The notes beneath the pieces were generated by a model. That model saw only the letters and a list, made by a program, of their open reading frames with translations, ran no database searches and was not told the origin of the DNA. 64,000 nt of DNA from Solibacillus sp. FSL W7-1436 (lineage in GTDB: Bacteria; Bacillota; Bacilli; Bacillales_A; Planococcaceae): positions 3,214,501-3,278,500 of the forward strand of contig NZ_JBBOWV010000001.1 of assembly GCF_038007305.1 (NCBI RefSeq), given 5' to 3'. A program made the translations under genes and the position numbers. Below, in pieces: positions 52,400-61,498 of the stretch. The stretch's first letter is position 1; the number at the start of each line of letters is the position of its first letter.

Positions 52400-54163
52400 T
52401 TACGTGTTTTCAATAATTGCCTCAATGAAAGTTTTACCGTATTTTTCTAATTTATTCTCCCCTACGCCGCTTACCTCTAAAAACTGTGTACTGTTTTTAG
52501 GTTTACGGAGACACATATCTTTTAAAGATTTATCAGAGAAAACAACAAAAGGTGGAACTTTCTCACGATCGGCAATTTCTTTTCGTATTTTACGAAGAAT
52601 TTCGAATAGAGGATCGTTTGGCTCTACTGCTGATTCAATAATGCGTGCCTCTTTACGCAATACCTTTTTTTGGCCAAGCAGTACTTCTTTTCCTGCATCT
52701 GAGATCGATAATGTCGGGAACTGCCCATTATTAACGACAATCAGTTTTTCTGAAATCAAAAACTCGATAAAATTGGCAATTTCTTTTGCATTCATTGCAC
52801 GTAAAATGCCATATGTCGGCAGCTTCTGAAAATTGAATTCAAGAACTTTCTTACTGCGCGAACCAGCCAATACAGAAGCGGTTAACTGTTTACCGAATTT
52901 CTGGCCCATCCTTACAATACAGGACAATACTTTCTGTGCATCAGTTGTTACATCGAGCTGTGGCCGGTTATCTGTGCAGTTCGCACATTTCCCGCAATCT
53001 TGACCCGCTTCGTCTCCAAAATATTCAATGATATAACTTTGCAGACAGCGCTCTGTATGACAGTAATCAATCATTGCATGCAGCTTTTGAAGCTCAAAAG
53101 GAATACGAGAGCGATCCTGTGCCTGATCGATTAAGAAACGCTGGGTTTGTTCGTCGGAAGAGCTGTATAATAATATACACTCACTATCCAGTCCATCACG
53201 TCCAGCTCGTCCTGCCTCCTGATAATAGCTCTCCATATTACGAGGCATATTGTAATGAAGTACATACCGAACATTGGTCTTGTTGATTCCCATTCCAAAA
53301 GCATTTGTTGCGACCATTATTTGAACTTCATCATTTAAAAAGCGATTTTGTTCATATGTACGGTCTTCTTCAAACATACCGCCATGATATTTTGCTACAG
53401 CAAAACCGGATTTGTTCAGCATCTCATACACTGCTTCCACTGATTTTCGGGTTGCTGCGTAAATTATCCCTGCTTCATTTTCATTCGCTTTTACATATTT
53501 CTTTATATAGGCTTCTTTGTTTTCTCCAAGTAAAACTGAAAATGTTAAATTTTCACGCGCGAAACCGGTAATGAAAGTATTTTCTTTTTCGATGGAAAGA
53601 AGCTGTTGAATGTCTGCACTTACCTCTTCGGTAGCAGTAGCCGTCAATGCAATAACGGTCGGTTTCTTTTCCCATAGATGCAGCAGTTGCTGGATTGAAC
53701 GGTAACTTGGACGAAAATCATGCCCCCAATGCGATATACAATGGGCTTCATCAATTGCTAAAAGTGGCACATTTATTTGTGAAAGTTCCATGCAAAAGCG
53801 TTCATTTTCCAGTCGTTCCGGAGCAATGTAAAGCAATTTGATTTTACCGCTTTGTACACCATACATAACGTCCTGAACTTCTTCATAATTAAGGGAGCTA
53901 TTAATGTAAGCCGCTGAAATCCCACTGGATACCAGCATATCTACCTGGTCTTTCATTAGAGAGATCAACGGTGAAATAACAAGTGTTGTCCCTTCCATAC
54001 ACAGTGCCGGTATCTGATAGCAAAGGGATTTCCCTCCACCTGTCGGCATAATAACAAGTGTATCTTTATTATTTAATACGTTATCGATGATTTGGGTTTG
54101 ACCAGGACGGAAAGAGTCATAACCAAAGTTTGTTTTTAGATGTTGTAATGCAAGTGAAATCAT
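52400..54163 (-). CDS. recQ: ATP-dependent DNA helicase RecQ
   Basis: 587 residues. Motif 0 is FGYDSFRPGQTQII; Walker A is VIMPTGGGKSLCYQIP (about 38-53); the DEAH box is LLAIDEAHCISHWGHDFRP with the RecQ aromatic loop; motif V/VI is TNAFGMGINKTNVRYVLHYN and YQEAGRAGRDG. The zinc-binding domain shows Cys at ERCLQSYI, DCGKCANC. A C-terminal HRDC domain (about 510-587) ends the protein. 3'-5' helicase in recombination repair. ATG with GAGGAGGG upstream. Length matches short Bacillus RecQ. Confidence 0.95.
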   Translation of the reverse strand: MISLALQHLKTNFGYDSFRPGQTQIIDNVLNNKDTLVIMPTGGGKSLCYQIPALCMEGTTLVISPLISLMKDQVDMLVSSGISAAYINSSLNYEEVQDVMYGVQSGKIKLLYIAPERLENERFCMELSQINVPLLAIDEAHCISHWGHDFRPSYRSIQQLLHLWEKKPTVIALTATATEEVSADIQQLLSIEKENTFITGFARENLTFSVLLGENKEAYIKKYVKANENEAGIIYAATRKSVEAVYEMLNKSGFAVAKYHGGMFEEDRTYEQNRFLNDEVQIMVATNAFGMGINKTNVRYVLHYNMPRNMESYYQEAGRAGRDGLDSECILLYSSSDEQTQRFLIDQAQDRSRIPFELQKLHAMIDYCHTERCLQSYIIEYFGDEAGQDCGKCANCTDNRPQLDVTTDAQKVLSCIVRMGQKFGKQLTASVLAGSRSKKVLEFNFQKLPTYGILRAMNAKEIANFIEFLISEKLIVVNNGQFPTLSISDAGKEVLLGQKKVLRKEARIIESAVEPNDPLFEILRKIRKEIADREKVPPFVVFSDKSLKDMCLRKPKNSTQFLEVSGVGENKLEKYGKTFIEAIIENT

Positions 54164-54505
54164 AATCCCTCCTCAATAACTTCAATTTCTCTATTATACA
54201 TGCAAATAAAAGTTCGTAAAAGAATCTTTAGTTTACATAATATATTTATAGATTTTACTGTCGGTCTTAATGAACTAATTTTGATGTTTATGTCCCCTAT
54301 TTGCAATATTTTCGACATATACAAATAGAAACCTTTCCAAATAGGCAAACAATTTATTTGCATAATTTTTCGGGGTCCTTTATTTTTTATGAACTTTATT
54401 TAGTCTTTAATTTTCTGTATTATAGTGTCGGATAATATGTTTTATGTGATAGTTGTTCCCTTTTGTCTTTTCTTATGAGAAACTAGGCGATTTCGTGGTT
54501 GGATT
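54164..54505. other. AT-rich region upstream of recQ
   Basis: No gene is supported. It should contain the recQ promoter, but no clear -35/-10 pair was fixed. A 67-codon frame from 54363 overlaps the recQ start and lacks a ribosome binding site. Confidence 0.5.
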
Positions 54506-54835
54506 TTCTAATATCATCAGAATTGTTCTAATATCATTATATTTTTTCGAATAAAATGCCGATTTTCTTATAAATGCTGTGAATGTTCTATTAAGTGTAA
54601 AGGAAGTTCCAATATCGCTTACAGATGTTCTAATATCATCCTGACTTTTTCTAATATAACGCTGTGTTGTTCTAATAAAAGCCAAAGCATACTACTCCCT
54701 TACCGAATCCCCTGTTAAAAGCAGTGATTTGAACGCATTCTTCTAATTTCTTTTTAAAATCTTCTAATATCGCCCCGAATTGTTCTAATAACACCCTGCA
54801 ATCTTCTAATAAAACCGCTAAAATTCTAATTAACC
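54506..54835. repeat. 21-bp phased array of TTCTAATATC-type units
   Basis: Fourteen units beginning TTC(T)AATA recur at 54506, 54526, 54546, 54565, 54586, 54607, 54628, 54649, 54670 and, after a 50-base break, 54741, 54762, 54783, 54804 and 54824. Spacing is 19-21 bp, exactly 21 through most of the run, so all units face one side of the helix. The core is about TTCTAATATCAT; the other 9-11 bases vary. On the minus strand one frame reads as IRT/IRK heptads, but it has no ribosome binding site. Origin and role unknown. Confidence 0.85.
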
Positions 54836-54864
54836 ATAACAGTATTATGTAAACTAAAAAGACT

Positions 54865-54901
54865 CTAAAAAAAGAAGTGACTGAACGGATTCAGACACTT
54901 C
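54865..54901 (-). terminator. Terminator after the MFS gene
   Basis: Minus strand GAAGTG-CTGAA, 4-base loop, TTCAG-CACTTC, then T7; it overlaps the last bases before the stop region. Confidence 0.88.
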
Positions 54902-54905
54902 CCCA

Positions 54906-56087
54906 TTATACTGCTTTCTTTTGTCTTTGCATTCCGATGATCGAAAGTGACATAAAAACGAATAATATGACGATAATCCACTTCGTTACATAATGTGTAC
55001 CAGTCATATCATACACAATTCCAATGATAAGCGGGACTACCGCACTCATCATAAAACCGCCTGACAATACCATTGAACTCCATTCGTTTGCTTCGGCTTT
55101 ATTTTTTGCTTCATCCAAAGGCAGCATTAACCCGATCGGGAATAATCCGCTGAGAACAAAACCGAATATCACTGCGCTGGCCCAAATTGCCCAATTCTGA
55201 TTGATAAAGAAGATGGCCGAACCGACCAATCCAATCAAAATCAGACTGTGCAGCCAAATAATTCGATTAGGATAACGGTTAACGAGAGACGGAATGAGTA
55301 AATTTCCTGCCAACTGAACGATTGTCATCAATGTTAATACAGAACCCGCCGTCAACAATGCCATCCCCTGCTCCAATGCAACAGAAGTGAGCCATGTCGT
55401 CAAACTGAAGAACAGGGATGTTTGGAAACCGAAGTATAGAAGAATTGACCATGCTACTTTATTTTTCCACGGATTCCGCTTTTCTTCGTTTTGAGAACTT
55501 CTGATGGATGTAACATGCGACTCCTCCACTGTAGTGAACCAGCCGATCATTGCGATAATTGCCAAAACACCCCAAATACCTAACGCCAGGGCCCAATTTC
55601 CATCGAAGTTTTTATAAATAATAGCCGTGAACCCGGCACTTAGAGTAGCCCCGAACCCCATCGCGAAAGAATAGACTCCAATAACCGGTTCCATTTTTGT
55701 CGGAAACATTTCTTTTATATAGGCGTTTATAATCGGACTGATGATAGCGATGGCAAAACCCGCCAAAAAGCTCGTCATTACTAGAGCACTATAATTTGAA
55801 AATAGGATTCTTGCCGCTGTAGCAAGACCTATTAATGCCGTTAAAACTGTTACCGACCAGCGATAGCCGTATTTTTTTTGTATTGGAACGGCAAGCGGTG
55901 CAAACAACCCCATACAAAATACCGGGATCGATGTCAGTAAACTCATATGGGTACTTGAAACTTGTAAAGCATCCCTAATCGTCGATAAAATCGGACCTAC
56001 AGAAGTAATCGCCGGACGCAGATTGATGGAAACAAGTATAATGGAAAAAATAATGAATACAGATTTCCATTTTGATAATTGCTTCAT
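54906..56087 (-). CDS. MFS transporter, CynX/NimT-like
   Basis: 393 residues with twelve predicted membrane segments. VSINLRPAITSVGPILSTIR (about 19-38) is the clear mark of the cyanate/nitroimidazole transporter subfamily (B. subtilis YycB type), as is the SFAMGFGATLSAG stretch in TM5. A hydrophilic middle loop (about 190-215) separates the halves. Substrate unknown; some members export or import small organic anions. ATG with CGAGGAA upstream. Confidence 0.87.
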   Translation of the reverse strand: MKQLSKWKSVFIIFSIILVSINLRPAITSVGPILSTIRDALQVSSTHMSLLTSIPVFCMGLFAPLAVPIQKKYGYRWSVTVLTALIGLATAARILFSNYSALVMTSFLAGFAIAIISPIINAYIKEMFPTKMEPVIGVYSFAMGFGATLSAGFTAIIYKNFDGNWALALGIWGVLAIIAMIGWFTTVEESHVTSIRSSQNEEKRNPWKNKVAWSILLYFGFQTSLFFSLTTWLTSVALEQGMALLTAGSVLTLMTIVQLAGNLLIPSLVNRYPNRIIWLHSLILIGLVGSAIFFINQNWAIWASAVIFGFVLSGLFPIGLMLPLDEAKNKAEANEWSSMVLSGGFMMSAVVPLIIGIVYDMTGTHYVTKWIIVILFVFMSLSIIGMQRQKKAV

Positions 56088-56196
56088 AATTCATTCCTCG
56101 ATTCTCTTTTCATAATGCAATAGTAAAACGGACTGGAATTGTGTGACAGCTAAATGATTCTGCTTAGTACAATCATTTATTTCCGATGCGCTGTTA

Positions 56197-56225
56197 TTTA
56201 ATTTAACTATAAGACATGCTATAAT
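56197..56225 (+). promoter_or_regulatory. Promoter of the ABC-F gene
   Basis: TTTAAT (56197-56202), 17 bases, TATAAT (56220-56225) with TG at the extended -10 position; about 72-base leader to the ATG at 56304. Confidence 0.7.
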
Positions 56226-56303
56226 AGAAACATTGTGTGCAAAAGAGAATTCTCTTTTTTAAGCAATCGAAAATACAAAGAAACAATTCAAGGAGGTACT
56301 TGC

Positions 56304-57908
56304 ATGATTCAAGTATCAGGTGTAGGTCTACGTTATGGTGACCGTAAATTATTTGACGATGTAAATATTAAATTCACACCAGGTAACTGTTATGGTCTAA
56401 TTGGAGCAAACGGTGCTGGTAAATCGACGTTCTTAAAAATCTTATCTGGTGATATTGAGGCACAAGAAGGCCACGTATCAATGGGTAAAGATGAGCGTCT
56501 TTCAGTATTAAAGCAAAACCACTTCGAATACGATGAATTCAACGTATTAGATACAGTTGTAATGGGTAACAAACGTCTTTGGGAAGTAAAAGCCGAAAAA
56601 GATGCAATCTACATGAAACCGGAAATGACAGACGAAGATGGTATGCGTGCTGCTGAACTTGAAGGCGAATTCGCTGACATGAACGGTTGGGAAGCTGAAT
56701 CTGATGCTGCCACACTTTTAAACGGTCTAGGTATCGGTGATGACTTGCACTACATGATGATGGCTGACTTAGAAGGTTCTGACAAAGTAAAAGTATTACT
56801 GGCGCAGGCGTTATTTGGTAAGCCGGACGTATTACTGCTGGATGAGCCTACCAACCACTTGGACTTAAAAGCGATTAAATGGCTGGAAGAGTTTTTAATT
56901 AACTTTGAAAACACAGTTATCGTTGTATCCCATGACCGTCACTTCTTAAATAAAGTATGTACACATATCGCAGACTTAGACTTTGGTAAAATTCAGCTTT
57001 ATGTTGGGAACTACGATTTCTGGTATGAGTCTAGTCAATTAGCTCAAAAAATGATGGCTGACCAAAACAAGAAAAAAGAAGAAAAAATTAAAGAATTAAA
57101 AGAATTCGTTGCACGTTTCTCTGCAAACGCATCGAAATCTTCTCAAGCAACTTCCCGTAAAAAAATGCTTGATAAAATTGAGCTGGATGACATCCGTCCA
57201 TCAAGCCGTAAGTACCCGTTCATTAACTTCCAAGCTGGTCGTGAAATCGGGAATGATGTATTAACAGTCGATGGTTTAACAGCTTCACAAGATGGCGAAA
57301 TTTTATTCAAAGATATCCGCTTCTCTATGAACAAAGAAGATAAAATCATCCTTCTAGGTTCTCCGAATGCGAAATCAGCATTAATGGATATTTTAATGGA
57401 TCGTCAAAAAGCTGATGCAGGAACATACAAATGGGGTGTTACAACATCTCAAAGCTACTTCGAAATGGATCATGACCAATACTTCGGAGGTAACGAAAAG
57501 TCATTAGTTGAATGGTTACGCCCTTATTCTCCTGAAGATGAAACAGAATCGTTCCTACGTGGTTTCTTAGGCCGTATGCTGTTCTCTGGTGAAGAAGTGA
57601 AGAAATCTCCGTCTGTATTATCCGGTGGTGAAAAAGTGCGCTGTATGCTTTCTAAAATGATGCTTTCAAACTCGAACGTATTATTATTGGATGAGCCAAC
57701 AAACCACTTGGACCTTGAGTCAATCCAAGCATTGAATGAAGGCTTAATCCGCTTCAAAGGTGCGATGATCTTTACATCACATGACCACCAATTCATTCAA
57801 ACAATCGCAAACCGTGTCATCGAAATCCGTGAAGACGGTTCTATTTTAGACAAACCATTAACATATGATGAGTATCTAGAGTGGAAAGATGCACAAGGCT
57901 TAAACTAA
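56304..57908 (+). CDS. ABC-F family ATPase (YkpA/YbiT-like)
   Basis: Start placed at ATG 56304 (MIQVSGVGLRYGD), with AAGGAGG seven bases upstream; 534 residues. Two ABC domains without membrane parts, joined by a charged linker (about 245-300), the ABC-F layout of ribosome-associated translation factors. Site pairing is asymmetric: domain 1 has an intact Walker A (GANGAGKST, 34-42) but a poor signature (LEGSD, 156-160); domain 2 has a poor Walker A (GSPNAKSA, 352-359) but an intact LSGGE (439-443). Both Walker B motifs read VLLLDEPTNHLDL. So one of the two composite ATP sites looks degenerate. Confidence 0.9.
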   Translation: MIQVSGVGLRYGDRKLFDDVNIKFTPGNCYGLIGANGAGKSTFLKILSGDIEAQEGHVSMGKDERLSVLKQNHFEYDEFNVLDTVVMGNKRLWEVKAEKDAIYMKPEMTDEDGMRAAELEGEFADMNGWEAESDAATLLNGLGIGDDLHYMMMADLEGSDKVKVLLAQALFGKPDVLLLDEPTNHLDLKAIKWLEEFLINFENTVIVVSHDRHFLNKVCTHIADLDFGKIQLYVGNYDFWYESSQLAQKMMADQNKKKEEKIKELKEFVARFSANASKSSQATSRKKMLDKIELDDIRPSSRKYPFINFQAGREIGNDVLTVDGLTASQDGEILFKDIRFSMNKEDKIILLGSPNAKSALMDILMDRQKADAGTYKWGVTTSQSYFEMDHDQYFGGNEKSLVEWLRPYSPEDETESFLRGFLGRMLFSGEEVKKSPSVLSGGEKVRCMLSKMMLSNSNVLLLDEPTNHLDLESIQALNEGLIRFKGAMIFTSHDHQFIQTIANRVIEIREDGSILDKPLTYDEYLEWKDAQGLN

Positions 57909-57916
57909 TAAACGAA

Positions 57917-57952
57917 AAAGAAGGAGGCAGTTATTCTGCCCTCCTTCTTTTT
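57917..57952. terminator. Bidirectional terminator
   Basis: AAAGAAGGAGGCAG pairs with CTGCC-TCCTTCTTT, then T runs; between convergent genes. Confidence 0.9.
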
Positions 57953-57962
57953 ATTTGGAAAC

Positions 57963-59738
57963 TTATTCTGTAATCGTATTTTTATAAATGTCGAGTAGTT
58001 CAAGCAATTGTTTTTTCTTTGTTTCATCCGCCTTTAATTGATCCAGTTTGTCTATATATTGTGTAATTGAATAACGGGAAAGGACCGGTAAATCAAATGT
58101 TTGCACAAGCAGATCAAAAAATATTTGCTGTTCATCCGACAAATAGACCGTAAGCGGGTAACGCTCAGTGAAAACATATTGCCCTTTAATATTCTTACCA
58201 ATCTGTGGTGCATATTCCGGTATAGAAAAAGATAAATCAGGTTGTGGCTCCAGCGCATCAACAATTTCCTCATCATTCATCGACCACATTTTATCGAATT
58301 TATATTCCCATGTGAAGTTTGCAGCCATTCGGTAACGCGCTTCGATCCAACCTTTATTATAGCGCCGATTTGTATCAAGACCGATATTTTGTTCATTCAT
58401 TTGCTCTAAAAGCAGTTGATATTCTTCCTTTACTAACAAATAATCATCGATATACGTAGATAATGGAATCTCAAAATTCTTCAGTACATCATCCATATAT
58501 TTTTTAAAATAAGGATTTTCCATTTGCTCTGCTAATGACTTTTCAATCTGTTTACGCGCATTGATACGAGCCGCTTCATTTAATTCAATTTCGAAATCCT
58601 GCTTCAAATAATTAAATAATCCATACATCTCCCCTATTTTTTCATTGGCAATTCGATAAGCAAAAAATTTATCAGGGATGTTTTCATCCAAGTGATAATT
58701 TTCATATTCCAACAACTGTAACGTGATACCCTTATGCTTCCTCAACTTACTTGGATCAAATGAAGGTATTTCATTGAACTGATAATTTAACTCTTCACCT
58801 AGTTCCCAATCTATACTCTTCTCCGCAATTTCAAATAGTTTCAGCAAATCGCTCACAACTATACTATTTTCATTTCCTGCAGTTGCTTCTTGCTCTAATG
58901 CATTTTGATACTGTTTGAAACTATGCCGCGACAATTCCTGAAAGTTGTTCTCTTTTTCTATCAAATAAATCAAACGGGATTGCTCTTCTGTAAACCGATG
59001 CCGGTCTAAATCCTCAACAGCAAGAATGATTTCTCCAGCCTGATTTTTAGCAAAATCAAGATAATGATTAGAAACTGCAAAAGGCAAATCTAAATCTGTC
59101 CCAGTAGAATCGATATGAATAAATTCACTTAAAGCTAAATATTCCTGATAATCGAAAGATATTCCCAACTTCTTTGCATACCAGTCTTCCTGGTCGCCTT
59201 TTGAATAAATTGTACCCGAATCATGCATATTCCTTTCTAAAATTTCATGTTCTTTATTAACAAGTAAATATTCCTCGATATAGTCCTGTTTGCTAATTTC
59301 AAGCTCTTGGAACATCTTCTCAAAATATTGTTTTAATAGTGGATTTTGCATATCATATGTAATTTGCTCTTCTAAAATTTTCAGCTGTAATTGGCGCTTT
59401 TCATCACTTAACGTAATATTTTGCTGCTGTAAATAATCGATCAGTGCATATTTAGATATCGCTTCATTCAGTGCAGAAGACTTTACCGCTTCTTTTGATC
59501 GTATATTTCCGTCTCGGTAGAATTTCTCATATTGATTAATTTTTAAATATGTCTCGATTAGGGATTTTTTATAATCTTGACTTTCCGCAAGAACGTTCAC
59601 TTGTTCATCGCTTTCCTTACTTTGCTTTTTCTCATAAAACGTTGCAAACAAACCAGCCAATACTAAAATAATAATAATTCCCCATGTTAATAATCTTTTT
59701 TTCTTAGTACTTAAACTATGTACTTTTCTTATTGGAAT
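57963..59738 (-). CDS. Hypothetical membrane-anchored protein, possible ATT start
   Basis: The frame continues upstream of the first usable TTG (59660) through KKKRLLTWGIIIILVLAGLF, a basic stretch plus membrane anchor that clearly belongs to the protein. It is open back to a TGA, with no ATG, GTG or TTG. The likely start is ATT at 59738 behind AAGGAAGG, giving 591 residues. The outer part holds two similar halves: LLKQYFEKMFQELEISKQDY with IEEYLLVNKEHEIL, and YFKKYMDDVLKNFEIPLSTY with IDDYLLVKEEYQLL. Family unknown; helical, chaperone-like composition. TTG at 59660 is the fallback start. Confidence 0.65.
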   Translation of the reverse strand: MPIRKVHSLSTKKKRLLTWGIIIILVLAGLFATFYEKKQSKESDEQVNVLAESQDYKKSLIETYLKINQYEKFYRDGNIRSKEAVKSSALNEAISKYALIDYLQQQNITLSDEKRQLQLKILEEQITYDMQNPLLKQYFEKMFQELEISKQDYIEEYLLVNKEHEILERNMHDSGTIYSKGDQEDWYAKKLGISFDYQEYLALSEFIHIDSTGTDLDLPFAVSNHYLDFAKNQAGEIILAVEDLDRHRFTEEQSRLIYLIEKENNFQELSRHSFKQYQNALEQEATAGNENSIVVSDLLKLFEIAEKSIDWELGEELNYQFNEIPSFDPSKLRKHKGITLQLLEYENYHLDENIPDKFFAYRIANEKIGEMYGLFNYLKQDFEIELNEAARINARKQIEKSLAEQMENPYFKKYMDDVLKNFEIPLSTYIDDYLLVKEEYQLLLEQMNEQNIGLDTNRRYNKGWIEARYRMAANFTWEYKFDKMWSMNDEEIVDALEPQPDLSFSIPEYAPQIGKNIKGQYVFTERYPLTVYLSDEQQIFFDLLVQTFDLPVLSRYSITQYIDKLDQLKADETKKKQLLELLDIYKNTITE

Positions 59739-59798
59739 CTCAACCTTCCTTCAGTTTTCCATAAATTATATCATTATATGTAAATATTTGTCATACAA

Positions 59799-59829
59799 AT
59801 AAAAAGCTGCGTACAATGATACGCAGCTT
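59799..59829 (-). terminator. Terminator after the cold-shock gene
   Basis: Minus strand AAGCTGCGTA, 6-base loop, TACGCAGCTT, then T-rich tail; 15 bases past the stop. Confidence 0.9.
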
Positions 59830-59843
59830 CGGAATTTGTACGA

Positions 59844-60044
59844 TTATAGTTTGATTACATTAGATGCTTGTGGTCCACGGTTGCCATCTACAACTTCGAA
59901 TTCCACTTGTTGTCCTTCTTCTAATGTCTTGAAACCTTCACCTTGAATTGCAGAGAAGTGTACGAATACATCGTTTTCCCCTTCTACTTCGATGAAGCCA
60001 AAACCTTTTTCTGAGTTAAACCATTTTACTGTACCTTGTTTCAT
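59844..60044 (-). CDS. Cold-shock protein
   Basis: 66 residues starting at ATG 60044, with GGAGGT nine bases upstream. It is a single OB-fold domain with RNP1 KGFGFIEV (about 16-23) and RNP2 VFVHFSAI (about 27-34), the CspA/B/C/D signature. It binds single-stranded RNA or DNA and acts as an RNA chaperone. It has a consensus promoter at 60190-60218 and an unusually structured 140-nt leader with a terminator-like hairpin, as would suit post-initiation control. Confidence 0.96.
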   Translation of the reverse strand: MKQGTVKWFNSEKGFGFIEVEGENDVFVHFSAIQGEGFKTLEEGQQVEFEVVDGNRGPQASNVIKL

Positions 60045-60090
60045 CAATAAATACCTCCAAAAATAAAAGTTAACAATTAAAAAACCAAAT

Positions 60091-60150
60091 AAAAAAACAC
60101 ATATTACAAGAGTACCGATCCACTAACTCGATTACTGTTTGTAATATGTG
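60091..60150 (-). promoter_or_regulatory. Terminator-like hairpin in the cold-shock leader
   Basis: Minus strand CACATATTACA (60150-60140), 31-base loop, TGTAATATGTG (60108-60098), then T7 (60097-60091). It lies between the promoter and the start codon, so it can stop transcription before the gene unless it is opened: a candidate attenuator or temperature-sensitive switch. Confidence 0.65.
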
Positions 60151-60189
60151 AAGCCATTGTATTCGGTCAATCTTTCAATTGTTAAATAT

Positions 60190-60218
60190 AGTATATATAT
60201 CATAATAATGACTGTCAA
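60190..60218 (-). promoter_or_regulatory. Cold-shock gene promoter
   Basis: Minus strand TTGACA (60218-60213), 17 bases, TATACT (60195-60190); predicted start about 140 bases before the ATG. Confidence 0.8.
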
Positions 60219-60259
60219 TTACCATTTGGTAAATTAAGCAAATTTTCAATCAAATGTAA

Positions 60260-60550
60260 TTATTGTGTAATAGCTTCTGGCGTTAATACGATAATGCCAT
60301 GGTAAATTTGGGCATCATCATCACAGGCTTCACAAAATTCACATTCGTCTTCAGACCAAAATGCATAAAATCGTTCATTTTTATGTGCTTCAAACTCATA
60401 TTTGTTTCGAAACTGAGCAAGCAAATGATTCAATGCCATTTGGAATTGATGCTCTGTATCATATTGCTCCGTTGATACGATATACTCTTCCCAACCGTCA
60501 AATTGCCACCAAGGCTCATAATCTGCCTTCATATAAATAATTTTATACAT
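60260..60550 (-). CDS. DUF1033 family protein
   Basis: Start placed at the second ATG (60550, MYKIIYMKADYEPWWQ), as AGGA lies nine bases upstream; 96 residues. The YKIIYMKADYEPWWQFDGWE start and FYAFWSEDECEFCEACDDD (about 65-83) match DUF1033, a small uncharacterised family of Bacillales and lactic acid bacteria. The acidic Cys triplet (ECEFCEAC) could bind a metal. Soluble. Monocistronic; no clear terminator. Nothing was seen in the 290-base gap upstream except the xpaC promoter region. Confidence 0.75.
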   Translation of the reverse strand: MYKIIYMKADYEPWWQFDGWEEYIVSTEQYDTEHQFQMALNHLLAQFRNKYEFEAHKNERFYAFWSEDECEFCEACDDDAQIYHGIIVLTPEAITQ

Positions 60551-60847
60551 ATACATTATCCTTTCTTTCTCTATATTTTATACACTTTTGTCCGCGATGT
60601 CTAATAATGCTCATTATAAAAAGGGTAAGTATGGAAATCATAATAATTGTCCGGTTTTTCAAATCTTTTTACTTTTTAATAGAGCGAAAACTTGTTACGA
60701 TTAGTAAAAAGCCGTTATTACAATTTCGTTTGAAATATGTGATTTGAAATAATTAATTTCGCTGATTTTTCTGCAATAAAGTAAGTAATACTGAAACTTT
60801 TTTACGTTTCATACGTATCAATAGTATCGAGTAAAGGAGGTATGAAA

Positions 60848-61495
60848 ATGCTTGGTCCTATAAATTTTCTAACACGGCATCTAATTAATGTATTAGTTTT
60901 TTCGACAGCAGCCACACTTACGTTTGTTAATTTTACCGGCATAACTACGATGCTGGCATTACCTCTTGGAGCGGCAGCATATTTCATAAGTAATAAAGTT
61001 ACTTACGCCATTCAGAAAACAACACAGAGTAAAAAAATTGGGCTTCCCAAATCGGAATACAATTTAATCGAAGCACAATTAAAACAGGCCCGTTCACATA
61101 TTCAGGCATTAAATCAGCAGTATGTCAGAGTGCGTTCGGTACGTTCCTTCAAACAAATAAATGAAATGTCTAAATTGGCAAAACGCATTATCAATATTGT
61201 GCAGACAAACCCGCACAAGTTCTATGCGGTGGAAGATTTCTTCTATGCACACTTGCCGTCAGCCGTACAGCTTTCCGATAAATACACGTTGCTGACAAAA
61301 GAACAAGTACCTGGTACGGAAGTGCATTTAGCGTTGGAAGATACGCGCAGAACTTTAAAAGAGCTGCAAATTACGATGGAATCTGATTTGAAAAGTGCGT
61401 TATCTTCGGATATCGAAAACTTGAAAATTGAACTCGACTTTGCAAAATTGTCGAATGAAAAGCGTAAAGATCGATTAAAAATCGGCGGTGAGTAA
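60848..61495 (+). CDS. xpaC: XpaC-like protein
   Basis: Start placed at the second ATG (60848, MLGPINFLTRHL), seven bases after AAAGGAGG; 215 residues. Two N-terminal membrane segments (about 12-30 and 33-50) precede a long helical cytoplasmic part with MSKLAKRIINIVQTNPHKFY and FFYAHLPSAVQLSDKY, the conserved XpaC core (5-bromo-4-chloroindolyl phosphate hydrolysis family). The original enzyme activity report is of uncertain meaning. It is paired with telA, as in Bacillus xpaC-yaaN; the gap is three bases. Confidence 0.85.
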   Translation: MLGPINFLTRHLINVLVFSTAATLTFVNFTGITTMLALPLGAAAYFISNKVTYAIQKTTQSKKIGLPKSEYNLIEAQLKQARSHIQALNQQYVRVRSVRSFKQINEMSKLAKRIINIVQTNPHKFYAVEDFFYAHLPSAVQLSDKYTLLTKEQVPGTEVHLALEDTRRTLKELQITMESDLKSALSSDIENLKIELDFAKLSNEKRKDRLKIGGE

Positions 61496-61498
61496 TAT

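Noticed and set aside
54160-54363. 67-codon frame overlapping the recQ start
   Set aside because: No ribosome binding site and AT-rich low-complexity product; more likely the recQ leader.
54473-54685. 70-codon minus-strand frame made of IRT/IRK heptads
   Set aside because: It is a by-product of the 21-bp DNA repeat period, lacks a ribosome binding site, and the second part of the array is interrupted by stops in the matching frame.
54506-54835. CRISPR array
   Set aside because: Unit length of 21 bp with 10-12 conserved bases and no spacers of 30 bp or more; no cas genes in the window.
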